Of a stretch of 40,154 nucleotides of DNA, positions 7,531 through 16,000 are shown in pieces (position 1 is the first letter of the stretch; each line of letters opens with the position of its first letter). The DNA is taken from positions 1 to 40,154 of the IMG/VR virus record IMGVR_UViG_3300031227_000141. One strand, 5' to 3'. The stretch is from a virus. The notes beneath the pieces were generated by a model. The model saw nothing but the letters and a program-made list of their open reading frames with translations. It ran no database searches and had not been told where the DNA came from. The translations under genes and the position numbers were made by a program.

Positions 7531-8043
7531 TTACCCCAGCATTATCTTGAGTAAGGGCTTTAGCTCCTCGTTTATGCTAGTGAGCAAAGCGGAGAACATT
7601 TTAGCCTCATCGGGGGATAGCCCGTAGCCTTCGGCCCTAAGGCACCAGCTGTCAGAGCCTACCCCGAAACTCTCTATCCCTGCCACCTCTTCTTTCAGCA
7701 TCTCCAGCCTGCATCGTTTGTTGGCAAAAAGCTTTTGCCACTCATCAGCGATGACCTGCCCGAACCTGTCGTGCAGAATGTACCCTCTTCTTTTGGCCTC
7801 AGAAACCATGTCCACAGCCATGCTTCTTGGAGGATAAAAATGAAAGACGACACCGTCCTCCTTTTCAGAGAACCCTACTATAAACGAGTCTGCCTGTAGA
7901 TACTTCAGCACCACGGGAGCAGCCGCGAATGTTTTCAAAACATCCTGTAGGCCCTCAAGCTCTTCCTGGGAAGCAGGCTTAGCGTTCTTCGCTATTGGCA
8001 CGTCCTCTTTCAAAGCTACCCTCTGCTGTACTTGATCGTTCAT
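7531..8043 (-). CDS. Virion-module protein, unknown
   Basis: A 170-residue protein with no recognised family. Its start overlaps the stop of the upstream gene as TAATG at 8043, so translation is probably coupled. It has a helical N-terminus, a beta region near 50-75 (SFIVGFSEKEDGVVFHFYP) and a helical C-terminal half. No membrane segment or Cys cluster stands out. Its place among tail-tip and virion genes suggests a structural or assembly function, without direct evidence. Confidence 0.7.
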   Translation of the reverse strand: MNDQVQQRVALKEDVPIAKNAKPASQEELEGLQDVLKTFAAAPVVLKYLQADSFIVGFSEKEDGVVFHFYPPRSMAVDMVSEAKRRGYILHDRFGQVIADEWQKLFANKRCRLEMLKEEVAGIESFGVGSDSWCLRAEGYGLSPDEAKMFSALLTSINEELKPLLKIMLG

Positions 8044-8966
8044 TAGTGTACCTCTCCTTCTTCTTCAGCGGCAAAATCGCCTTCAACAAATTCCGGAGTT
8101 CCCTGTAAGTTGGCGGACAGAGATTCCGAGTGACGTCCTTCCGTAAGCGTATTCATATCGCTCAAGTAAAAAGAACCTCGTTCTAGCCTGAAGCTCTCAA
8201 ACTGAGCCAGCATTTCCTGTATTTTTACATCACTGTCTGTCAGTTGCTTAGCAGCCCCTACTATGGAGCCAGCTAGTTTTGTCATCATCTCCACCTTGTC
8301 CTTACTAATAGACAAGTGGGCGGTCTCTTTGAACGTACAGTACAGGTCAATCAGAATACTCCGTATGATGTCCCTAGTCTCTACGTCAGGGTCCAGATGA
8401 AGCCTAAACAAAGCAACGTCTCTGCCTCCACGGACGATAGCCATCTTCTCTTCTATGTTTGGGTCTTCCTGGTTTCCGTCTGAGAGGCTCTGTATGTACC
8501 TTACCCACCTGGATAAGTCCATCTCCTCGACGTTGAAAAAGAAGTGGCTGAACACTTCCACCGACTTGTATCCAAAGAGCCTTTCGAAGTTCTTGTTCAG
8601 AAGCTTTGCCACTTCAACAAAGGGCGCTCCTCCCAATAGAAGGCCCTCAGCCTTCCTGCGTATAGCTGGAGTGGTGAGTATTTTCTGGGCTTCTACATAC
8701 TGCTTTGTTGGATGGAATGACTGGTATATCCTATGCTCCCTAAGAAAATTCGCGGAAGCTTTATGCCTTTTATTGTGAGGCTGAAAGGCAGAAGGAAAGC
8801 TCATCTCCTCGAACAGATCCAACGTGTACTCCTCAGTGGCGGGAGCCATCCCAGCATCCTGTAAAAGACGCGCTACCCTCGCCCTTCTATCCGACTGAGT
8901 AGCTGTATGCATCCTGGCCAGGATACTTTTTATGAAGTACTTGGCCGGGTGTATTTCCAGTTCCAT
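8043..8966 (-). CDS. Helical protein of unknown function in the virion operon
   Basis: A 307-residue, mainly helical protein. Residues about 110-155 (GAPFVEVAKLLNKNFERLF, then a segment ending in FNVEEM) resemble the helix-turn-helix found in some phage small terminases and related DNA-binding proteins, but the match is only by eye and the gene is separated from the large terminase by several others. The C-terminus is acidic and disordered-looking (EGDFAAEEEGEVH). It is coupled to the next gene through TAATG. A small terminase or neck function is possible. It is best called unknown. Confidence 0.72.
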   Translation of the reverse strand: MELEIHPAKYFIKSILARMHTATQSDRRARVARLLQDAGMAPATEEYTLDLFEEMSFPSAFQPHNKRHKASANFLREHRIYQSFHPTKQYVEAQKILTTPAIRRKAEGLLLGGAPFVEVAKLLNKNFERLFGYKSVEVFSHFFFNVEEMDLSRWVRYIQSLSDGNQEDPNIEEKMAIVRGGRDVALFRLHLDPDVETRDIIRSILIDLYCTFKETAHLSISKDKVEMMTKLAGSIVGAAKQLTDSDVKIQEMLAQFESFRLERGSFYLSDMNTLTEGRHSESLSANLQGTPEFVEGDFAAEEEGEVH

Positions 8967-8981
8967 CGCTAAACTCCAGTG

Positions 8982-10934
8982 TTAGGAGACATTCTTAATG
9001 TCTGACCTCTGCTTCACTTCTTTCAGTCCCTCAATCACGCTTTCCATGTGATTCATGGCCCGCTCTATGGAGCCCTCCGGTACTTCTTGAAGGCCCAGTC
9101 TAGACGCCATGAGAAGCTCCGCCAACTTGGTCACTGAGCTCTCCAAACCGGGAAGGTACTTGGAAAAGTTCTCGACATTCTCGGCGTTGAGAAAGTTCAA
9201 AGACAGGACGTTGTCTATGGTTGTAGCATCCGGAATGTCTGCCGCTGCCTTTATGAGCTCCTCGGCTGTCGCTAGTGTAGGTTTAATCCTAGGAAGAGCT
9301 TCCAGTCTGGCGGCTGCCCTTTTCTCGGCTACAGCCTCGTGCACTTCCATAGGGATCAATGCCTCGAACGCTCCTCTTAGCTCAACAGATGTATGGATGT
9401 TGGCCTCTGCCATTTTCTGTAGGGCGACTCCCTCGTCCACGCCAATACAACTGAGAGCCCACAGAGCATCACCAGTAGTGACGTACTCTTTGTGCTTCTC
9501 CGCCATCTTTTCAAAGGCAGGCCCTCGTACGGAGTAACGGTCATCTTCGTGGTAATGAATAGCGATGAAGTCTGGGTACGCTCTCTTAACGATGTGCTCG
9601 TTAGGATCTGATGCTACCTGCAGATGTTCAGAAGCCAGGCCAACAAAAGAGTAATCGCTAGGGATTACGTAGCGTCTTTCCCCCACACAAGCGATCTTGG
9701 ACAGGTGAGGCTGATCTGTATGAAGGAGACGGACAGGCCCTCTCTGATCCCAGCCCAGGTACTCCACGCCATCACTAACCTGTATTGCGTCTCCTATCTC
9801 CAGAGGCACTGTGGCTTCACCCGTTGCTTCCTTGTAAAAGAAGCCAAGGCCGCCCGGCTCAGAGTAAGACATCTTGACGGACTCTGTGGGCATAGCCTTA
9901 CCGGCTATTTTCTCTTGCATGGCAAACCCGCCGTCCGTTACGAACAGACTCAGGCCTGTTTTCCCATTGACCAGGTCCTCGATGCCCGGTATGCAGATGC
10001 CTGTGCAGTCTTCTCCGCTGGCCTTTTTAGTCATGCAGCCGCCGAAGTGATTTGTAACGAGCTGTACATCCTGCATGGTCTCTTTAGGGCTAGAGGCGCA
10101 GGCCACCTTCACGCCAGCCTCATCGACCGCATCGACGAACTCTCTGCCCATCATAGCGTCCGCCTCTACAGAGGATAGCTTCTTCTCCACGGGTCTGAAC
10201 GCTTTTCTATTGGCGTACTTTACCCTGTACCCGTCTTGAAGCTTCTCCACCAACACAACGTCAGGAACTATCCGCTCATCTACAGAGGCGGTCTTTTCCT
10301 CTCCGTCTGAGACCTTATCCAGGAACTCCAGCAAGCGCGCCGATGTCCCTGACTCGTCAAAAGCTCTTTTCACAAACGGGTCTGTTAGAACGCTACTGAG
10401 TACAACCAGGTCTTCCTCTCTTACGGTAGGCGCTATGTCCATGAGAATAGAGGCAGACTTCGTAGAGCCACTGGCATTGTCGCTTCTCTCTGGAGGCATC
10501 AGAGAACTGACCAGGGAATCTTCTTTCGGTGTATCTGCGGCCACATCCGTAGTCGGAGGATGCAAGAGCGCTTTCTTCAACCTCTGCTCCGTAAGGGGAT
10601 AAGTATCTCCCTTAAAAAGGAACATGTCGAACGGCGAAAGCTTCTTGTTCTTGATGATGATAGGTATGAGAACCTTCTTGATCCCTATCTCCTCCGCGTC
10701 TTTCTTGGAGAGGTTAGTAGGCTGAGACACGACCAGCGTACCTAACGCATAGCCCTCCTCGACCGCCTTGTCTTTGAAGGTTACCCCCACTCTAAAGCCA
10801 CTAAGGAAAGGCAACTGTTGGTGGGCAGCATCGAGAATCTCCTGGGCCCAAGCTTCGGCGTTGTCCCCCAGCTTGGTGTCTATGGCCAGCTTCTCGAGCG
10901 GTTTCCTGTTCTCATCCAAAAATAACCCGTTCAT
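8982..10934 (-). CDS. Large virion-module protein, unknown (probable structural)
   Basis: A 650-residue protein encoded directly after the spike gene. It has no recognised domain. The N-terminus contains PLEKLAIDTKL, similar to the short EK-x-A motif near other N-termini in the module, and the same pattern recurs inside (EEKTASVDE, AFEKMAEKHKE, LQKMAEAN, LSKIACVG). The middle part (about 330-470) is beta-rich, with a Cys group (GGCMTKKASGEDCTGICIPG). The last 150 residues are helical. The ATG at 10934 has GAGG upstream. Length, position and composition fit a tail or baseplate structural protein, inferred from context only. Confidence 0.75.
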   Translation of the reverse strand: MNGLFLDENRKPLEKLAIDTKLGDNAEAWAQEILDAAHQQLPFLSGFRVGVTFKDKAVEEGYALGTLVVSQPTNLSKKDAEEIGIKKVLIPIIIKNKKLSPFDMFLFKGDTYPLTEQRLKKALLHPPTTDVAADTPKEDSLVSSLMPPERSDNASGSTKSASILMDIAPTVREEDLVVLSSVLTDPFVKRAFDESGTSARLLEFLDKVSDGEEKTASVDERIVPDVVLVEKLQDGYRVKYANRKAFRPVEKKLSSVEADAMMGREFVDAVDEAGVKVACASSPKETMQDVQLVTNHFGGCMTKKASGEDCTGICIPGIEDLVNGKTGLSLFVTDGGFAMQEKIAGKAMPTESVKMSYSEPGGLGFFYKEATGEATVPLEIGDAIQVSDGVEYLGWDQRGPVRLLHTDQPHLSKIACVGERRYVIPSDYSFVGLASEHLQVASDPNEHIVKRAYPDFIAIHYHEDDRYSVRGPAFEKMAEKHKEYVTTGDALWALSCIGVDEGVALQKMAEANIHTSVELRGAFEALIPMEVHEAVAEKRAAARLEALPRIKPTLATAEELIKAAADIPDATTIDNVLSLNFLNAENVENFSKYLPGLESSVTKLAELLMASRLGLQEVPEGSIERAMNHMESVIEGLKEVKQRSDIKNVS

Positions 10935-10944
10935 TTTATGCCTC

Positions 10945-12081
10945 TCAGTCTGAAGTTACGCTTGCTCCAGTGAGCCCTGTTACTTGTTGAAGCAAAGAAG
11001 TCTCTGTCGGGACTGCTCCCCCGTGCGCGTGCACGTTGAACGCAGCCGTCAAAGCCTGTAGTTCAGCGTGCAGAGCCAGAGGCCCCTTAGATCCATTATT
11101 TATCTTAACTCCGCCTGCACCGCAAGTAATCATTCCTCTACCCGCACCGGCCTTGAAATTTCCAACGGAGTTGAAGTCGCCTTTGTGGGCCACGGGGCCG
11201 TCCAGGCTAATTATGTCAGAAGTTATTGTGCACACGCCGGATTCTATTCCAAACTCAACAGCGCTGAATCCAGCTGACACGGCTTCCATGGCCATGCCCT
11301 GTAAGGATTTGAAGGTAATAAGACCGGTCGGGTCCATAATTAAACTACAGGCAGCCATAGAAAAATTGTCCGGAGCAGACCCTACTTGAGTCGTCCCCCA
11401 TCCCTCTGGCATGACGTGTATGGCCAGGCCTCCTAGCTCATTTCCTGCGACCTTCCCTCCAGCTATTATAAAGGCAGCTCCCTTGCCGTCCGAGGCCATC
11501 GCTTTAGCCTCTATACGCATAGAGGTTGGGAGCATTCCTGTCGGTTCCAGAAGCCGCTGTACATTAAACCGAATCCCTCCGGCCATAGTGTGCAGCTCAT
11601 AGTTCTGGCAAAAGTCCTTTATGTAATTGTTAACCGGGATGTACAGTCGCCTGCACACCTTAGTGGCCGCTATGTCGATCACGCCTCCTCTGCGAACAAA
11701 AACGTAGTTCCCGTCTACAGTACCGGCGTAAATATCTCCTGGGTGCATGAGAGGCCTGTTCCCCCTCTGGCTCTTGTCTTTATCGTCACTGTCATCCACA
11801 GCTGGTCCTGTGTAGCCAAGGACAACCGGCTTTTCATCTTTAGTAGAGGTAGTCATCACGTACGAAATAGCACCAACCTCTGGCATGAAATGGAGGCCTC
11901 CACCGTGCGATGCGTGCATGTAAGGAACGCTGTACCCCACGTCAAAGAACTGCTTTGCTCCGCCTATCTCCGCAACGTCCATGGTGAACCTGTCCACGTC
12001 CACAGCTACTACCGAGCAGCGGTAAACAGAAGGAGTTGAACTATCGCTAGTCGACCCACCTTTTTGGTTCGGCTCAGCCAT
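10945..12081 (-). CDS. Baseplate spike / tail-tip puncturing protein (gpV/gp45/gp5-like)
   Basis: A 378-residue protein with the architecture of membrane-piercing tail spikes. The N-terminal part (about 18-95) looks like an OB-fold (YRCSVVAVDVDRFTMDVAEI, then VPYMHASHGGGLHFMPEVGAISYVM), followed by a segment reading GDIYAGTVDGNYVFVRRGGVIDIA as in gp45-type proteins. The rest is short, Gly-rich beta repeats that would form a trimeric beta-helix. Near the end is FNVHAHGGAVP, an H-x-H motif like the one that binds an iron ion at the tip of P2-type spikes. The gene is three bases from its upstream neighbour. The general assignment is good, while the exact family (P2 gpV, Mu gp45 or T4 gp5-like without lysozyme) cannot be fixed by eye. 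Confidence 0.82.
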   Translation of the reverse strand: MAEPNQKGGSTSDSSTPSVYRCSVVAVDVDRFTMDVAEIGGAKQFFDVGYSVPYMHASHGGGLHFMPEVGAISYVMTTSTKDEKPVVLGYTGPAVDDSDDKDKSQRGNRPLMHPGDIYAGTVDGNYVFVRRGGVIDIAATKVCRRLYIPVNNYIKDFCQNYELHTMAGGIRFNVQRLLEPTGMLPTSMRIEAKAMASDGKGAAFIIAGGKVAGNELGGLAIHVMPEGWGTTQVGSAPDNFSMAACSLIMDPTGLITFKSLQGMAMEAVSAGFSAVEFGIESGVCTITSDIISLDGPVAHKGDFNSVGNFKAGAGRGMITCGAGGVKINNGSKGPLALHAELQALTAAFNVHAHGGAVPTETSLLQQVTGLTGASVTSD

Positions 12082-12083
12082 TC

Positions 12084-12404
12084 TTACCTTCTAGGCCCGT
12101 TCAAGACGCGCCTCGCTCCTCTATAAGCACCTACACCAGCAACAGTACCACCAGCAGCTACGCCAGCAGCGGGTACCCAATGTTTAGCTACAGCCTTATA
12201 ACCGCCGCCAGCCATGCCAGGGTTCAAGACACGTTGTTTCAACGTGCTTCCGGCAGCTGCCGCTCCTTTGTTGTACTTCCCGGACAAGTACTTGAGTTGC
12301 TTAGCTCCGGTGGTAGCGAACCCTTTAACTGCCTTCAAGGCAGTTCCCAGTATAGCTATCTTTTCGAACTCGTCAGAGAAAGCCTGCATCTGTACTCTGT
12401 CCAT
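12084..12404 (-). CDS. Small Gly/Ala-rich membrane-like protein with N-terminal AFSDEFEKIA motif
   Basis: A 106-residue protein. Residues 8-17 read AFSDEFEKIA, almost the same as AFSDEMRKIA at the start of the next upstream gene product. The rest is basic with Gly/Ala-rich hydrophobic stretches (about 78-95) and ends in RR. There are two bases between its start and the upstream stop. No family is recognised. The shared N-terminal peptide and the small basic, hydrophobic body suggest an internal or injected virion protein, which is inference. Confidence 0.7.
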   Translation of the reverse strand: MDRVQMQAFSDEFEKIAILGTALKAVKGFATTGAKQLKYLSGKYNKGAAAAGSTLKQRVLNPGMAGGGYKAVAKHWVPAAGVAAGGTVAGVGAYRGARRVLNGPRR

Positions 12405-12405
12405 A

Positions 12406-13050
12406 CTAACCTCCGAATTCTACGCCCACGGCCTTGTAACGCGGGTCCATTTTAGAGCTGAGAGTGCGTACCATCTTAGAGTATTCTCCACTCATAGCGG
12501 CGGCACCTTTTGGGTCTTTCTGTTTCATATCAGCATAAGCTTTCTGTACAGTAGACAGAAGCTGCTTAGGATCGTTCTGACCAAAGGCCTTATCTCCATA
12601 ATTACCGATCAAATGAGTCATCTGCTTGCTGTAGACTCCGCCCTTTTGGAGTACGTGCCTATTCTTCTCACTCCAAGCGTCATGCTTTGGATTAGGCCTG
12701 TTCTTCTTGCGTATACCCATTAGACTGCCTATACCGCCAACAGCAGCAGCACCAGCTAAACCACCGATAATACCGGCAGTTCTTGGCCTTACTTTTGCGG
12801 CTAGTCTGCCGAAACGCTTGCCTGCGCCTACGGCCTTCTCCGCCGAAGAGGCGTAGCTATACCCGCCACCTCCAGCAGCTCCGACCGCGCCGTACAGACC
12901 GGCATGAACAGCGCCTCTTCTCTTGTCGTAGCCGTAACTCTTTGTGTGGCTAGGAGGAGCATTCCTTGGATGCTGGTTATAGCCAACAAGAAAAGTACCT
13001 GTGCTGGCTATCTTCCGCATCTCATCTGAAAAAGCTGTGAACCCTGCCAT
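12406..13050 (-). CDS. Gly/Ala-rich basic protein with N-terminal AFSDEMRKIA motif
   Basis: A 214-residue protein encoded immediately after the RNA polymerase gene. Residues 6-15 read AFSDEMRKIA, the motif also seen in the 106-residue neighbour. Two Gly/Ala-rich hydrophobic segments (about 49-66 and 92-112) could span a membrane. The C-terminal half is helical and basic with lysines and glutamines. CTCTCCT on the plus strand just before the start is the complement of an AGGAGAG SD. It is unknown by family. Its tight linkage to the polymerase and spike makes a virion or injection role plausible. Confidence 0.7.
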   Translation of the reverse strand: MAGFTAFSDEMRKIASTGTFLVGYNQHPRNAPPSHTKSYGYDKRRGAVHAGLYGAVGAAGGGGYSYASSAEKAVGAGKRFGRLAAKVRPRTAGIIGGLAGAAAVGGIGSLMGIRKKNRPNPKHDAWSEKNRHVLQKGGVYSKQMTHLIGNYGDKAFGQNDPKQLLSTVQKAYADMKQKDPKGAAAMSGEYSKMVRTLSSKMDPRYKAVGVEFGG

Positions 13051-13058
13051 GCTCTCTC

Positions 13059-16000
13059 CTAATAAAAGAAAGGCTTATCCTCAGTGCCTTCCCCGAAACT
13101 AGTGCCGTAAGCCATACCAGGTATTGGATTAGGACTATGCAGCAAAGAAACATGCCCTTTAGCCGCTGCGTCTACCATCGTTTCTTTGAGGCGTTCAAAT
13201 TGAAGCTTTGCCATCCAGTCTTCCTGCATGTCCAAAGGTGTCTGCTTTCCTCGAAGCAGTAACTGCGCTTTAGCTGGCTTTCCACCAGCACGCCCTTTCT
13301 CATTCCACTTCAACACTTCGTTGAAAGGAACTACGTCACCTATGTACCAGCCCGGCTTATCTCCGGGGTCGTCTATCTTAGAATACCCCATCATGTTTCT
13401 CGCCACAACCTCTGCGTGACGCCTATCTATACGCACTCCCTCGTTCTTGTAAGTAGTAAAAAGATCTTCCGCAAAGTTTTGCTGTACTGCCTTAGGCCCT
13501 ACGAGAGGTAGCAGTTGGTGCGGATTAATAGGACCTGTGGATATCCTCTGTCCTTTCTTGATCCGCGCTCCGGCATTTGCCAAGACCTCTCTATCACGAG
13601 GAACGTAGTGTCTCTCGTCGCCCACAAACAAGTTCCAGCCACCAGCCGGGTCCTTACTCTTCCTAGTGACCAGCCCATCTGCCTTTGCTAGAATAGCTGA
13701 GCCCTTCAGTATCTGCGGCATACCCAACAAGCTTTTGACCCGCCCGTATGCTGACTGCATCTCGGCCCCGGCGTACGTCTCACCACCGTCGTGTGCCTCC
13801 ACCTCTCCTGGCTCAAACACACCGCCGGTATGGAAAGCTTTCATCGCCATATTAACTAGTGGCTCACCAAAAGCCTGGGAGGCTACAACGCCGATGTTGT
13901 CTCCTATATTGGGGTGCGTCCCAGTCTCTATCACGCCCATACACTTCTGACACACACCGTCCCCGTGCTCGCACCTTATTGGAGACCTAACCACTACGGA
14001 ATTCACTTTATTGTTCCGCAGTTTTGTCATTACCTCAGGGGTGATGAGGGTGTCTTTCTTAAACTTAGAAACGCCAGTTCTAGTGTCTACAGCCAGGTGT
14101 CTGTTGAGGATGGAATCATCTTCTGTCTTCAGCTTGATCCCTTTGTTCGTCCCACAATCATTTCCTGTGACCATTGTGGCGATGTTGGACGCAACTATCT
14201 GTTTCGTCATGTACCCTGGGTCCTGTACGGACATCTGCCTCTCTATAGATCCCTTCCTAGACCCGTGCATGGCTGTGAAGTAATCCCCTACATCAAGCCC
14301 TTCTGAGTAGGAGTTACGAATCACCTGAGGGACCATAGATCCGTCGGCCATTCTCACTATCGCAGGAGAAGCCAGTATCTGTTTGGCTGAAGCCCACTTT
14401 GCTTTTGCTCCAGACCTGATCATCTCGTTTATAGCGTTAGTTTCTTTCGCCGTGTCTAGTTCCTTACGGACAGCCTTGTCCATAGCGCCTAGTATTTTAT
14501 CGGTCTCTGCGTTTATCCTCTTGTTTTTCTGGTCACTGGTCAGGATGGTGTTATTTAGCGTCATACGAATACTGCTGTCCAACCGAGCCAGAAACGGGTC
14601 CCTGGTTTCTTTCAGTGGAGTGATGTCGTCCAGACCGATAGTAAACCCGCTCTGGTACGCGTAGTCATTTCCTAGGTCCTTGAACGCATTTACTACCGTT
14701 GGGAACTCATTTGGGTGATTCTTGGCCGTCTGGGTGAAGGCTTCCTTTATCCTATCGTTACCCATAAGTTTGTCTTTATCGTGCAGTACGTTCAGCCTAT
14801 CCGCTACCGCCGTAGGGAGAGCTTTGTACATCATATGCCTGCCCACTGTAGACGCCTTGCCGCCTATGATCACAACGTCAGTTGCTTTGAGGTTCCCCTT
14901 ATTGAACTCTTTAGCAGCCTCGTTGTACGAGCCGAACTTCTTGTTTGTCCTAGTTCCCCACTTACTTAGTTCGTATAGGCCCTGTACAGCCTCGTTGGAG
15001 GGGGTGTACATAACGCCGCCATGCGTTGTGCTGAACAGATTGTTTGAAGGGAGCATCTTTCTGGACTCACCAACAGCCTCATCTGAAACAGGCACGTAGG
15101 CAGACATCGTGTCCCCGTCGAAGTCAGCGCCAAAGCCGCCAGTGACCAGCGGGTGGACCTGCACGGCGCTTCCGCCAATAAGCTTCGGGAAGAAAGCCAT
15201 CACGTTGTACTTGTGGATAGCCGGGTCTCTCTTGAGCAGTACAGGACGATCCTTAACAATGGACTCTAAGTAGGTCCGCACAGACGGGTCGTCATTGTCA
15301 ACAAGTTTCCTGGCTCTTAAAGGGGTGTACCCCGATAGAGACATCTCTCGAATTACGAACGGTTTATACATCTCCAACGCGGCTTTGTAGGGAATACCGA
15401 CCTCATCCAGACCAAGAGAGGGCTCCGGAACAATAGTAGAGCGCATGGACATATCCTGCTTACGCCCTATCAGGTTCTTCTGGAAAAACCCATGGGAAGG
15501 TTTCTTACCGACCACGATGTTAAGGATGCCCTTCTCAACTCTTCTATTCTGGGTAGCGAACCCCTGAAGAGCCTTTAAGCCATCGTATAGCTCATCGTGT
15601 AGAGCCCCCTTGGTTTCGTCCGGAGAGTCCGGATCAAGCGTCTTCAACCCGTCGTTAGTAAGCGCCAGTCCCTTGTACAGCTTGTTCAGGTCGTACACTT
15701 CCAGCGCAGCGCCTTTCCCGGCCCTGGGCCTATCGGCTACGTAGCCTTCCCAGTTAGCCTTTGTGATGGGCCTGAACACCGGAGGTATTACGGGGACTGC
15801 CTGCATGATGTAGGCTTCTGCTGGTTTAAGTTTTACGTTCTTCAACGCTTTCAGGTACCGTATCTTAGCTACAGATTTGTCCCGTGTCGGGCCGTGCTGT
15901 GTCTTTACCTTCTCTTCCAAAGTAGACAGAGTGCTGTCCACATCTATGGCTTCCAGCTTTTTCTTTATCAGTTCCGGACCCGTTACCCCTTCTTCCGAAT

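Noticed and set aside
9624-10178. 184-residue plus-strand frame opposite the 650-residue gene
   Set aside because: Shadow of a longer coding gene in an operon. No own promoter or SD.
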